A stretch of 31,782 nt of DNA from an uncultured Rhizobiaceae group bacterium (GCA_938009335.1 CALLHT010000068.1:1-31782), one strand, 5' to 3'. Counted from the first letter of the stretch, positions 1 through 8,635 are shown. Notes: generated by a model from the letters alone, not told the origin. Numbers and translations are program-made.

Positions 1-1
1 C

Positions 2-289
2 GGGGGAAGTCGAATTATTCCTTATGTGGCGAAGACGATTATCGCTTGGCTTGATTGGGAGATGGACATTCAACAGGCGATTGAGCTGCCACATCTGGTG
101 AACCGATTTGGCCGGTATGACCTAGAAGCAGGAACCAGCGCAGAGAGCTTCGCGCCTGCTCTGGCTGAAATGGGATATGATGTGGAAGCACGCGACCTGA
201 ACTCAGGCCTGCATGGCATTGAAATTACTGCTGATGGTCTTGAGGGTGGCGCTGATCCAAGACGCGAAGGGCTTGCGCTTGGGGAGTGA
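2..289 (+). CDS. ggt: Gamma-glutamyltransferase, C-terminal fragment (cut by window edge)
   Basis: The reading frame is open from the left edge, so only the last 95 codons are seen. They begin GGSRIIPYVAKT and end near GADPRREG, which match the C-terminal part of the small subunit of gamma-glutamyltranspeptidases. The family is made as a proenzyme, usually exported to the periplasm, and transfers or hydrolyses the gamma-glutamyl group of glutathione. The glycine pair at the start corresponds to the Gly-Gly oxyanion region. The catalytic threonine and the signal peptide lie outside the window, so activity cannot be judged. Assignment to the family is firm; substrate is not known. Confidence 0.88.
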   Translation, partial: GGSRIIPYVAKTIIAWLDWEMDIQQAIELPHLVNRFGRYDLEAGTSAESFAPALAEMGYDVEARDLNSGLHGIEITADGLEGGADPRREGLALGE

Positions 290-294
290 ATTGG

Positions 295-594
295 TCAGGC
301 AACATGTGTGAGCAACACAATTGAGACGATCATAGAAATGTAGAATACGATAATACCATCAAGCGACCTTCTTTGTCTTCGATTGTAATAGTGACGAAGT
401 AAGCAGGCAAGAATCGTAAAACTAACGATAATGGAGCACACAACAAAGATTAATAACGTTCCCCAAGATGCCAAATAACTTCCAGAATTATCGGACATGA
501 AGGCAAAATAGAACGGCGTTGCAATTATCGCTAAAAATGAATGGCAGATTAGCGCAGAGCTAAATCCACTAAGAAAGTCTTTTGATAGAAACAT
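295..594 (-). CDS. Small hydrophobic membrane protein, unknown function
   Basis: A 99-residue protein with at least three hydrophobic segments (about residues 10-32, 42-66 and 80-98) separated by a short basic loop rich in Arg (HYYNRRQRR), as expected for an inner-membrane protein with a cytoplasmic basic loop. I do not recognise the family. It converges on ggt with a 5-bp gap. No clear Shine-Dalgarno sequence precedes the ATG. The surrounding DNA (295-650) is clearly more AT-rich than the flanking genes, which may indicate an accessory or fast-evolving gene. That it is coding rests on the regular membrane pattern. Confidence 0.5.
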   Translation of the reverse strand: MFLSKDFLSGFSSALICHSFLAIIATPFYFAFMSDNSGSYLASWGTLLIFVVCSIIVSFTILACLLRHYYNRRQRRSLDGIIVFYISMIVSIVLLTHVA

Positions 595-653
595 GGATTC
601 GAACTTGCCATTTTTTGTCTATTGATTGAACATCAACAGACTAAAAAATTGAC

Positions 654-881
654 CTAACCCCGCACCAAGCGTTTCATGTTTTCCAACAAGCGCTTCTGCT
701 CTTCCGTGAACGCTTCAATTTCTGCCGCATGCGTAGGATCGATTGAACCAAACCGTTGAGCGATGGTCGCGACGATGTTCTCTGTGCTACCGGAGATGCT
801 CTCCATACGCGCAATCATGCGAGCTTTGGTGCACATGGCTTCGGACGGTGGATACTCGATTTCGCTGGCAGGTCGGATCAT
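654..881 (-). CDS. Small conserved-looking protein, unknown function
   Basis: A 75-residue, mostly helical, charged protein. The C-terminal third (EEQKRLLENMKRLVRG) looks like an amphipathic helix, and there is one Cys (position 17). The ATG is preceded by AAAGGTG at good spacing, which supports translation. It is divergent from nadK, leaving 160 bp for two promoters. No family recognised and no membrane segment. Confidence 0.6.
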   Translation of the reverse strand: MIRPASEIEYPPSEAMCTKARMIARMESISGSTENIVATIAQRFGSIDPTHAAEIEAFTEEQKRLLENMKRLVRG

Positions 882-1041
882 GAGACACCTTTACGCTTTA
901 CTGTTCCCAACCAAACTGTGTCAGGAAGTTGCTGATCATGAAACAAGTGTGACCCAACGTGGTTAAAAAACCTTTACGTAGAATCGCTTTGCAGCCGAAT
1001 AGGAGCGTGATAAGTGTTTTTGTTGAAACCGGAATACCCAA

Positions 1042-1806
1042 ATGGCGGAAAACCTCGCATTTTTATCAAGCGGCACTGAAGACGCCGATCACGCGCTTGA
1101 AAAACTGATATCGATTTACGGAAATTGCGATCCGGCAAAAGCAGATGCCATTATTGCCCTGGGCGGTGACGGGTTCATGCTTCAAACCCAGCATCAATTC
1201 ATGAATTCTGGCAAACCCATCTATGGCATGAACAAGGGAACCGTTGGGTTTCTAATGAATGAGTATAAGCCGGACAATCTTCGGCAAAGGGTTTCTGCTG
1301 CACTTCGCAGTAAAATCCGACCGCTGAAGATGACGGTCACCGACGAACATGGCGATACGCATACCGCTATGGCAATCAATGAGGTCTCGCTCTTGCGTCA
1401 ATCCTATCAGGCGGCGAGCCTATCTATCACTACGGATGGAAAACGCCGATTGGACTCTCTCGTCTGCGACGGGGTGATGGTAGCAACACCTGCGGGTTCA
1501 ACTGCATATAACCTTTCAGCACACGGGCCTATTCTGCCGCTCCAAGCGCCCCTACTCGCACTGACGCCTGTGAGCCCGTTCCGCCCGCGCAGATGGCGGG
1601 GTGCGCTGATACCGAATACAGTGGAAGTGCATATCGGGATAAACGAACCGGACAAACGCCCGGTCAACGCCGTTGCTGACCACACGGAATTCAAATCAGT
1701 ACGCGAAGTACATGTTAAACAGGATATGGACCATTACGGCCTTATTCTGTTTGACCCTGAACACTCTTGGGACGACCGGATTTTGGCTGAACAATTTCAG
1801 TACTAA
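1042..1806 (+). CDS. nadK: NAD kinase
   Basis: NAD kinase (PF01513 family) phosphorylates NAD+ on the 2'-hydroxyl of the adenosine ribose to give NADP+, the only route to NADP in most bacteria; cytoplasmic. Seen: the GGDG phosphate-binding signature (about residues 41-44), the INEV segment, and the SLVCDGVMVATPAGSTAYN region with the conserved Gly-Ser-Thr-Ala-Tyr. Length 254 aa matches short alphaproteobacterial NadK. The ATG has only a weak GGAAT upstream. It converges on the DUF2336 gene with 13 bp between stop codons and no room for a hairpin terminator. Assignment is firm. Confidence 0.95.
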   Translation: MAENLAFLSSGTEDADHALEKLISIYGNCDPAKADAIIALGGDGFMLQTQHQFMNSGKPIYGMNKGTVGFLMNEYKPDNLRQRVSAALRSKIRPLKMTVTDEHGDTHTAMAINEVSLLRQSYQAASLSITTDGKRRLDSLVCDGVMVATPAGSTAYNLSAHGPILPLQAPLLALTPVSPFRPRRWRGALIPNTVEVHIGINEPDKRPVNAVADHTEFKSVREVHVKQDMDHYGLILFDPEHSWDDRILAEQFQY

Positions 1807-1819
1807 GCTAGAGGCTGGA

Positions 1820-3370
1820 TCAAGCTGCCTTCGAAAGATCATCGACGGATTCCAACGGAATACCGTAGATTTCCGCATACATCTGAGCGAAGTCTTCTTC
1901 TGCAAGATCACCGATAAAGCCTGCATCTACAATTACCGGCTCAGAGTAAGCATAATTTGCCTCAACCAGTTCATCTTCAGCAGCTAAATCGTCCTGTATC
2001 TTGATATCGATTTCATCGATAATTTCATCGAATTTTTGATCCGAAAGCTCGACCGTGTTGTCTTTTGGCGCACCTTCGAGAAGCGTGCTGACTTGCTCGC
2101 CTTGATCCTGATTGGCCGCAATCAAATCGACATCTGCAGTTTCTTCTTCGACTGAATCTGCCACCAGCATCTCAGGCTCAAGCAACTCTGCTTCTTCGAT
2201 TGCAGTGGCCACTTCTTCTTCAATCGCCTGATTGCGAGCAGCAATTTCCATCGCTTTTGATTTCGCGCTTTCACGGGCGGTTTCAGCGGAGAGCTTCCTC
2301 AGCAGAACCAAAAGCTCATCAACCACTTCAGACTTACCGCTGGTGTATGACGCGATAACTTCTTTGGTGACCAGGAATGGCAGTCTGGACTGGTTGATTT
2401 GAGATTTGGACGATAGCAGATCACGCCATGTAGAGATCGCTGAATTGAAAATCTCGAACGCAGACGATGGCATTCCTGAACGATCATAAATTGCTTTAAA
2501 CACCGAGCTTCGATTTTTCGTAAGCACAGATTCAACACGGGCAAAACGGACCCCGCTTAATTCTGAAAAAGCATGGGCGACAAGAGTAATATTGCCCATG
2601 CATACAGCGCGCAACAAATAGGCAACGTTCATACGGCCTTCATTGATACGCGCCCGAACGATTTCGCGCACATCTTCATCTGACGATCCAGCGGCGAACA
2701 AAATTGAGGCGCGTTCACAGGCATCATCAACCATCGCATCCGCGCGAGAGGTTTTGACCCAGTTTTTCCCAGAGACAAAGCCGCCTAGTGCCGACCCTAG
2801 TTTTTCAACCAATAGCAAGCGGGTTGGTGCAGCAAGATCATCCCGCTCGGTAAGAACGTTGCGAATTTCTGCATCGGTGCCAAAGCGCTGAGCGATGACA
2901 TGCAGACAATCTTCATCAAAGGGAGCAGCTGGATTGACCAAAAGCGCAAAAGCCGCGTCACGGCAGATAAAGGGTGAAAGCTTCTGCACAAGAGTAAGGG
3001 ACACCCAAGGACGACAAGCAATCGCAATTTGTCGCGTTTCATCGTCAGTCTCCGCAAGATCGGCAAGCTCCGCATCATCAAAAACAGGAGACTGCGAAAG
3101 AACGATAGAAGCAATGTCGATGCTGTCTTGCGCAAGCGAAACCATAATATGACGTGGCGCAATTGTAAAAGCACCAAAGGTTTGCGCTAGTTCCAAACGC
3201 ACCGCTGGTGCTGCATCCTCTAAAAGAATTGTCAGCGCAGCTTCCACATCTTCTCGTTCTTCAACTGTAATGTCGTTACGAAGGAAGGTGCGAACAAGCG
3301 CGCCTGCAGCTTCTACTCTTTTGGACACAGGAGCGCTGTCAATCCACTCCAGAAAATACTCGATTACCAT
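1820..3370 (-). CDS. DUF2336 domain protein
   Basis: A 516-residue cytoplasmic protein. The N-terminal ~350 residues are alpha-helical and resemble the DUF2336 family, a HEAT/ARM-like helical repeat fold found almost only in alphaproteobacteria (family knowledge; the biochemical role is unsettled). The last ~140 residues are strongly acidic, with runs such as IEEEVATAIEEAELLEPE, and are probably disordered. Start chosen at position 3370 because GGGAG lies 6 nt upstream; an in-frame ATG ten codons earlier lacks such a site. Transcription would come from the 125-bp gap before the flavin reductase gene or from that gene itself. Confidence 0.82.
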   Translation of the reverse strand: MVIEYFLEWIDSAPVSKRVEAAGALVRTFLRNDITVEEREDVEAALTILLEDAAPAVRLELAQTFGAFTIAPRHIMVSLAQDSIDIASIVLSQSPVFDDAELADLAETDDETRQIAIACRPWVSLTLVQKLSPFICRDAAFALLVNPAAPFDEDCLHVIAQRFGTDAEIRNVLTERDDLAAPTRLLLVEKLGSALGGFVSGKNWVKTSRADAMVDDACERASILFAAGSSDEDVREIVRARINEGRMNVAYLLRAVCMGNITLVAHAFSELSGVRFARVESVLTKNRSSVFKAIYDRSGMPSSAFEIFNSAISTWRDLLSSKSQINQSRLPFLVTKEVIASYTSGKSEVVDELLVLLRKLSAETARESAKSKAMEIAARNQAIEEEVATAIEEAELLEPEMLVADSVEEETADVDLIAANQDQGEQVSTLLEGAPKDNTVELSDQKFDEIIDEIDIKIQDDLAAEDELVEANYAYSEPVIVDAGFIGDLAEEDFAQMYAEIYGIPLESVDDLSKAA

Positions 3371-3496
3371 ACTAACTCCCGCTGAAAAACGCATCAGCAC
3401 ACTTGATAGGGAGTAGTCCTAAACCAAAAGGATTAACGATCGGTTCACCATGAAAAGAAAGATTTCATTCACCATAAATTTACGGTGGCCTTCCGA

Positions 3497-4123
3497 TTAA
3501 GGATTGTGAACCGTGCCGTCCCAACCCGGTCTTGGCATTTCGTGCAGGCCATCTGTGTAGCCAAAATCGAGATAACCGAGGCGCGTAACCGGCTTTGCCA
3601 AGTTAACATCAAACCTACCGTCTTTCACGTAGTCATCATTGATGTAGACACCCATTACTTGACCAATAATCATTACAGCCCCGGTTTTAGCACCTTCAAC
3701 ATCAACCGTTTCAATAACGGACGTCACTTTGCACTCAAGCGCAGCACACACATCTGCCACACGGGGAGCGGATACCGTTTCAGATGCAGCATAGGGTATA
3801 TTAAGATGTTCAAACTCGCTCACACCTGCTGGAGCCGGCAGGCTTGAGGCATTCATTTCCTTTTCCAAATGCTCGCTTGCGTAGTTGAAAACGAATTCTC
3901 CCGTCTCCGCTGCGTTACGCGCGCTATCTTTCAAACCTTCCGAGGCAAACATCAGCATTGGAGGCATACCACCTACTGCATTGAAAAAGCTGTATGGAGC
4001 AAGATTCGCAATGCCGTCAGTCGAAAGCGTAGATATCCATCCTATGGGCCTGGGCGCTACAATGGCCTTAAGTGGATCGTGTGGCAAAACGGATTTATCG
4101 CGGGATTGGGGTGTAAAAAACAT
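3497..4123 (-). CDS. Flavin-reductase-like FMN-binding protein
   Basis: A 208-residue protein of the flavin reductase-like split-barrel family (PF01613), which binds FMN and often supplies reduced flavin to a monooxygenase. Seen: the APRPIGWISTLS motif followed by NLAPYSFFNAV, the usual FMN phosphate and isoalloxazine contact region, and the later EFVFNYAS segment. The ATG is preceded by AAAGAGG at 7 nt. It is divergent from the exported repeat protein at 4250. No partner oxygenase is adjacent; the FAD monooxygenase at 26809 is far away and carries its own FAD fold. Family sure, substrate unknown. Confidence 0.85.
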   Translation of the reverse strand: MFFTPQSRDKSVLPHDPLKAIVAPRPIGWISTLSTDGIANLAPYSFFNAVGGMPPMLMFASEGLKDSARNAAETGEFVFNYASEHLEKEMNASSLPAPAGVSEFEHLNIPYAASETVSAPRVADVCAALECKVTSVIETVDVEGAKTGAVMIIGQVMGVYINDDYVKDGRFDVNLAKPVTRLGYLDFGYTDGLHEMPRPGWDGTVHNP

Positions 4124-4249
4124 GAATGTGCCTCTTTAATTGTGCCTTTCACATAATCCCCACACGCTAATGAGGCAATGGAATGCCTTGAAATCTTCCC
4201 AGTTTTCGGTTTGTGTGGCGCAGACACATTGTAAACTGATTTGGCTCTC

Positions 4250-5089
4250 ATGCGCTTGCATCGACTTATATCCATTATCCTGTTCTTTACACTCGCACTT
4301 TCCTCAAGCTTGGTTGCTGCGCAGGAAAAGCAACGCGTTCTATTGCAAGCACGTTTGAGTGACGAAGGTCCGGTTATCGAAGATGGCGTCGAATGGCGCA
4401 TATTCAGTGCTTCATCTGCGACAACCGGTGAACTGGAGGAATTGGTTTATTCATTCGGCGGTCCAAAAGCGTTTGATATCGAACCGGGCGAATATTATGT
4501 ACACGCCGCTTACGGCCATGCAGGTGCAGTTAGAAAAATCAGTGTAGGTAGCATTTCGCTGAGAGAAGAGTTCACGCTCAACGCAGGCGGCCTTAAACTT
4601 GACGCAACCTCTTCAAGCGACGTCAGAATTCCTGATCGGCTATTGCGCTTTGATGTGTATGAGGAAGAAATTCTGGAAAACGGCAACCGCAAACTGCTTG
4701 CCCGCAATGTGAAGCCAAAGGAAATCATCGCGTTTCCAGTTGGTACTTATCATGTCGTTTCGCGTTTCGGCGACCATAATGCAACGGTACGCGCGGATTT
4801 GCGTGTGAGCTTGGGGAAACTCACCAACGCAGTCCTCCAACATCGCGCTGCAATTATTACTTTCCGCCTGGTACGGCAACTTGGCGGTGATGCGGTCGCT
4901 GACACGGCTTGGTCCATCCTGACTGAGAATGGCGAAGTTATTCAGGAAAGCACCAGCACCTTCCCTACGCTTGTTCTCGCCGAAGGTAATTATACGGCAA
5001 TCGCCCGTCACAACGACGCTGTTTACAGCGAAGATTTTTTAGTACGCTCAGGCTTCAATACTGATGTTGAAGTCTTGGTTCCCAATTAG
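4250..5089 (+). CDS. Exported protein with three beta-sandwich-like repeats
   Basis: A 279-residue protein with an N-terminal signal peptide: basic MRLHRL, a hydrophobic core, and a likely cleavage after LVAAQ (about residue 25). The mature part contains three degenerate repeats, about residues 47-112, 113-196 and 202-278. Each ends in a similar strand: EPGEYYVHAAYGHAGAVRK, PVGTYHVVSRFGDHNATVR and AEGNYTAIARHNDAVYSE. The Gly-x-Tyr turn recalls carboxypeptidase-regulatory or PEGA-like beta-sandwich domains (inference). A TTG three codons upstream is possible; neither start has a good ribosome site. It is followed 11 bp later by the malyl-CoA lyase gene. Periplasmic or surface location is inferred; function unknown. 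Confidence 0.78.
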   Translation: MRLHRLISIILFFTLALSSSLVAAQEKQRVLLQARLSDEGPVIEDGVEWRIFSASSATTGELEELVYSFGGPKAFDIEPGEYYVHAAYGHAGAVRKISVGSISLREEFTLNAGGLKLDATSSSDVRIPDRLLRFDVYEEEILENGNRKLLARNVKPKEIIAFPVGTYHVVSRFGDHNATVRADLRVSLGKLTNAVLQHRAAIITFRLVRQLGGDAVADTAWSILTENGEVIQESTSTFPTLVLAEGNYTAIARHNDAVYSEDFLVRSGFNTDVEVLVPN

Positions 5090-5100
5090 GGTCTGGCGCA

Positions 5101-6078
5101 ATGAGCTTTACCAAGACCATAGAACGCCCTGCCCGCTTGAACCGCTCGCAATTGGCGGTTCCTGCCAGCCAACCGCGGATGATCGACAAAGCGGCTGGTA
5201 GCGATGCTGATATTGTCTTTCTTGATCTCGAAGATGCCGTTGCACCCGCAGATAAAGAAGCTGCACGTCAGAATGTAATTGATGCCGTAAACCAAAAGGA
5301 TTGGGGACGGAAATCCATCTCTTACCGGGTGAACGGGCTGGATACGCATTACATGTATCGCGACTTGATTGATGTTGTTGAAGCCTGTGGCGAGAAACTC
5401 GATCTGGTTATGATCCCAAAGGTCGGCACTGCCGCAGACGTTTACGCCGTCGATATGCTGCTCACCCAAATTGAAGCCGCCAAAGGTTTTAAATCAAACA
5501 TCGGCATTGAAGTGCTGATTGAGTCTGCCCTTGGCATGCAAAACATCACTGAGATTGCGCAGGCAAGCCCACGCCTTGAATCGCTTCATTTTGGGGCGGG
5601 AGATTATTCCGCATCGGTCCACGCGAAAACAACGCATATTGGTGGAACAAATTCAGAGTATTCCATTCTCTCTGACAAAAATGAAAATGGAAGCCGTCAC
5701 AGCTATTTGGGCGATCATCATCACCATGCACTGTCTTCGATTGTAATGGCAGCCCGCGCGAACGGATTGCGCCCTGTCGATTCTGCGTTTGGGGATTTCT
5801 CAGATCCGGAAGGCTACAAGGCTTCGGCCAGACGCGCTGCAGCGATGGGATGCGAAGGCAAATGGGCGATCCACCCTTCACAGATTGCACTCGCCAATGA
5901 AATTATGGGGCCTGATCGCAGCGAAGTTGAACGCGCTCAGCGAATTCTGGCTGCAATGGAAGAAGCTGCAGCGGACGGCAAAGGTGCCGTAACGTTTGAA
6001 GGTCGCATGATCGATGCGGCAAACATTCGCCAAGCTCAGATGCTGGTTAAAAAAGCCGAGATGATTGGCAATGAGTGA
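5101..6078 (+). CDS. mcl1: L-malyl-CoA / beta-methylmalyl-CoA lyase (Mcl1 type)
   Basis: A 325-residue CitE-like TIM-barrel lyase resembling Rhodobacter Mcl1 along its length. Mcl1 reversibly splits L-malyl-CoA to acetyl-CoA plus glyoxylate, and beta-methylmalyl-CoA to propionyl-CoA plus glyoxylate, as in the ethylmalonyl-CoA pathway. Seen: Arg76 (SYRVNG), Glu141 (LIESALG) and Asp168 (FGAGDYS), the CoA-ester and Mg2+ positions of the family, plus LDLEDAVAP and GKWAIHPSQ. An AGGG site overlaps the stop of the preceding gene. A natural run of four His occurs at residues 206-209. The gene overlaps dimethylargininase by 8 nt, so the two are probably co-translated. Substrate within the CitE/Mcl superfamily is inferred. 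Confidence 0.88.
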   Translation: MSFTKTIERPARLNRSQLAVPASQPRMIDKAAGSDADIVFLDLEDAVAPADKEAARQNVIDAVNQKDWGRKSISYRVNGLDTHYMYRDLIDVVEACGEKLDLVMIPKVGTAADVYAVDMLLTQIEAAKGFKSNIGIEVLIESALGMQNITEIAQASPRLESLHFGAGDYSASVHAKTTHIGGTNSEYSILSDKNENGSRHSYLGDHHHHALSSIVMAARANGLRPVDSAFGDFSDPEGYKASARRAAAMGCEGKWAIHPSQIALANEIMGPDRSEVERAQRILAAMEEAAADGKGAVTFEGRMIDAANIRQAQMLVKKAEMIGNE

Positions 6079-6865
6079 TAAATCATATCGCTTTACCCAT
6101 GCAATCACGCGCTTGCCTAGCGAAAGTATTACCGATGGTCTTCGCGCTGTAGATATTGGTGCGCCTGACCTCGTGACATTCCGCCAACATCATAGTGATT
6201 ACATTGAGGCGTTGGAATCGACTGGAGCGAAGGTCACAACGCTTGAGGCTTCAGAAGCTTTTCCAGACTCTGTTTTCGTTGAAGATGCAGCTTTGTGCTT
6301 GACTGAAGTGGCAATTGTAATGCGGCCGGTTGCTGAAAGCAGGCTTGGAGAAGCAGCTCTCATGAAACCAACGCTCGGCCAATTCTATGATGAAGTATTA
6401 GAAATCGAAGCGCCTGGCTTTATCGAGGGTGGTGACATTCTCACAACCGAACGCGAGATATTGGTTGGAACCTCGGCCCGGACAAACCGTGAAGGCATAT
6501 CGCAATTGCAACAACTTGTTGGGCATTGGGGATATACTGTTCGAACCGTAGAAACACCCGCAGACGTACTACATTTCAAAACCGATTGTTCCCTTTTGGA
6601 TGAGGAAACCATTCTTTCAACGAAGCGCCTTAGCGATTCCGGGTGCTTTGATGGATACAACATCATCCATACAGCAGAAGGTGAAGAGGCTTGCGCCAAT
6701 GCCATCCGGTTTAATGATCTCGTGATCATGCCTGACGGATTTCCCAGAACGCAAGAAGTGTTGGAAAACGCAGGCTACACCGTTCGCGCGATTGGCAACA
6801 CAGAAGCCGCCAAACTGGACGCTGGAATGTCTTGCCTATCCTTGCGTTTTTCGCCGCCGACCTAA
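6071..6865 (+). CDS. ddaH: Dimethylargininase (DDAH)
   Basis: NG,NG-dimethylarginine dimethylaminohydrolase hydrolyses methylated arginine to citrulline plus methylamine or dimethylamine; member of the guanidino-group-modifying (pentein) superfamily. Seen in 264 residues: FPDSVFVEDAA (about 64-74), EGGDIL (119-124), His168 in LHFKTDCSLL and the C-terminal nucleophile Cys255 in DAGMSCLSL, the catalytic pair of bacterial DDAH. Start set at the ATG inside the end of mcl1; an in-frame TTG two codons earlier is less likely. It converges on cyaC with 15 bp between stops. Arginine deiminase is a distant relative but is much longer. Confidence 0.9.
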   Translation: MSDKSYRFTHAITRLPSESITDGLRAVDIGAPDLVTFRQHHSDYIEALESTGAKVTTLEASEAFPDSVFVEDAALCLTEVAIVMRPVAESRLGEAALMKPTLGQFYDEVLEIEAPGFIEGGDILTTEREILVGTSARTNREGISQLQQLVGHWGYTVRTVETPADVLHFKTDCSLLDEETILSTKRLSDSGCFDGYNIIHTAEGEEACANAIRFNDLVIMPDGFPRTQEVLENAGYTVRAIGNTEAAKLDAGMSCLSLRFSPPT

Positions 6866-6880
6866 AACTTATTGGATGGT

Positions 6881-8548
6881 TCAGATCAAATTTTTTGCCG
6901 CCGAAACCATCCCTACCTTAAGCGCTTGGTCACGCCCCCTAATTTTCACATCGGTATAGTCCAGATTTTCCAGCTGCAAACCGCTTGCACTCACGGTCTT
7001 TTGAGAAACGATACACTGAACGCCATATTCTTTTGTGAGGCTTTCAAGGCGGCTGGCGGTGTTTACCACATCGCCGATAGCCGTTAGTCCAATTGCGTTT
7101 TTGTAACCCATTTTTCCGACAATCGCTGTACCGCAATGTATGCCAATGCCAATGCGCAGGCCTTGCGGCAGTTCAGTTGCAATGGACTGATTCAGAGCGT
7201 CGAGTTCCTCGGCCATCTTGGCAGCAGCCTGTATGGCCTTTTTGCAGCCTTCTTCAAGGCTCTCGTTGACACCAAAGAGCGCCATAACCCCATCGCCAAT
7301 AAATTTGTCCAAGTGCCCGCCGCTCTCTTCAATTGCGCGTCCCATTGCGGCGAAGTACCGATTGAGGAGGAAGGCCGTATCGAAAGGCAACCGATCTTCT
7401 GAAATCTGTGTAAACCCGCGAATATCGGCAAAGAGAACTGCAATTTCCTGTTCATCGCCGCCATGTTGACCATCAGTCTGGCGTATCCTCTGCAAGCCAG
7501 TATCAGGTTCCAGCAACGCGGTTACAGATAAAGAGCTTTTGGGCATTACCTGACACGCTAGGCGAACATCTTCGCCGGCACTGATCCGATCCAACACACG
7601 ACGTTCTGCAGCACTTGCCGACGGTAATCCTTCTATCCCTTCATCCACTCGCACCCGACACGTGGAGCAACGCCCTCGCCCGCCGCAAACCGATGCATGC
7701 GGAATTTCCGCGAACCGGAGTTGATCCAGCAAACTCACACCGTTCACAATGGGGAGCTTTTGTTTCTGTGTAAAATTCAGATCCCGATACTGGATCACAA
7801 ATTCTGAACTGCGGTTCCTTCGGATTGCGCGCACCCATCGCAACAAAAGAACCAGAGCAATCGCTAGCGGAATTAGCACGAAAACAATCACCTCTCCGGT
7901 GTTTATGAATGCTACCAGTTCGGGCAATTGATCTTTGGTTTTCTTGAATAGACGCTCGACCCAAGTTTCATTACCCGAGAGACGAACAACGCGCAGGCTT
8001 GCAGACGCAAATCCGGCAAGCGCGAGCGTAGGCAGAAGTATTGCAACCCCAAAAATCCACTGCCTAAATGGATGGTACCACGACTTTAATCTGAGCCATT
8101 GATGCCAACCAATGCAAATATGCAACCAAACCAGAGGCAAGGCGATTGTGTTCAGAATGCCGTAATAGAGCGACGGCACCCACATGCCGAAAAGAGTAAA
8201 TTGATACCACTCGTGCACTCCGAAGACCTCATAGGTCCCGCGTGTCGCCATGACATGGCCAACCAGAAAAATCGGAATTAGAAACCCGGACGCCAATTGC
8301 AGCCAGTCGACACGTCGGAGTTTCAGCGATTGCCTGCTGTAGAGCGCTTGTAATGCGAGAACGAAATGCACTGAAAGCGCCAGAATCAGGATCACTGTCC
8401 CAAGAGGCTCACGCCAAGGCTCTATAAAATATTTCAAGGCATTGTTCATCGCCTTGAGCGAGATGATGCCCAATGCATGATTGATGAAGTGACCGACCAC
8501 AAAGACGGTCAGGACCATGCCACTGATGAGACGCAATCGGGTTAGCAT
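6881..8548 (-). CDS. cyaC: CyaC-type adenylate cyclase: diheme membrane anchor, 2Fe-2S domain, class III cyclase
   Basis: Three parts in 555 residues. Residues 1-240 form about six membrane helices with His20, His24, His61, His98, His143 and His149, resembling the histidine signature of diheme-b succinate-quinone oxidoreductase anchors. Residues 255-345 are a plant-type 2Fe-2S ferredoxin domain with Cys288, Cys294, Cys297 and Cys332. Residues 366-545 are a class III nucleotide cyclase with metal ligands Asp375 (FADIRGF) and Asp419 (FIGDGV) and the NTASR helix. This matches Sinorhizobium meliloti CyaC, reported as a quinone-responsive heme-b and Fe-S adenylate cyclase. It probably turns the redox state of the quinone pool into cAMP. 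Start uncertain: no strong ribosome site; a second ATG lies ten codons in. Confidence 0.9.
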   Translation of the reverse strand: MLTRLRLISGMVLTVFVVGHFINHALGIISLKAMNNALKYFIEPWREPLGTVILILALSVHFVLALQALYSRQSLKLRRVDWLQLASGFLIPIFLVGHVMATRGTYEVFGVHEWYQFTLFGMWVPSLYYGILNTIALPLVWLHICIGWHQWLRLKSWYHPFRQWIFGVAILLPTLALAGFASASLRVVRLSGNETWVERLFKKTKDQLPELVAFINTGEVIVFVLIPLAIALVLLLRWVRAIRRNRSSEFVIQYRDLNFTQKQKLPIVNGVSLLDQLRFAEIPHASVCGGRGRCSTCRVRVDEGIEGLPSASAAERRVLDRISAGEDVRLACQVMPKSSLSVTALLEPDTGLQRIRQTDGQHGGDEQEIAVLFADIRGFTQISEDRLPFDTAFLLNRYFAAMGRAIEESGGHLDKFIGDGVMALFGVNESLEEGCKKAIQAAAKMAEELDALNQSIATELPQGLRIGIGIHCGTAIVGKMGYKNAIGLTAIGDVVNTASRLESLTKEYGVQCIVSQKTVSASGLQLENLDYTDVKIRGRDQALKVGMVSAAKNLI

Positions 8549-8581
8549 AGAACGAATACTAGATTTTATCCGCCCTAACTT

Positions 8582-8635
8582 CTACCCCCGCATATCAGGT
8601 GGCGTTGCCTTGTCTACAAAAACAAAGATTGCGTC
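8582..8635 (-). pseudogene. Remnant of a second thrS 3' end
   Basis: Read on the minus strand to the TAG at 8582-8584, this stretch gives FDAIFVFVDKATPPDMRG, against the true ThrS C-terminus LDEAIAALVEEATPPDMKG. Twenty bases (8591-8610) are identical to 9043-9062. It has no start codon of its own and lies just downstream of, and out of frame with, the 8634-9026 gene. It is best explained as a leftover of a duplication, or as a displaced original gene end after insertion of the intervening unit. Confidence 0.7.
8591..8610. repeat. 20-bp direct repeat, distal copy
   Basis: Identical base for base to 9043-9062 in the same orientation. The two copies are offset by 452 bp and flank a single complete gene. 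This copy lies in the thrS-tail remnant. Confidence 0.9.

Noticed and set aside
1407..1694. Minus-strand ORF inside nadK
   Set aside because: Shadow frame of a conserved gene without a ribosome site or recognisable domain.
3433..3447. TTAA-N7-TTCA, close to a CtrA box, upstream of the DUF2336 gene
   Set aside because: One mismatch in a short degenerate motif, and a similar near-match with N8 spacing occurs at 24377-24392; not enough to claim CtrA control.
5714..5728. Run of four His codons in the malyl-CoA lyase gene
   Set aside because: Looks like a tag but is internal, surrounded by native family sequence, and needs no special explanation.
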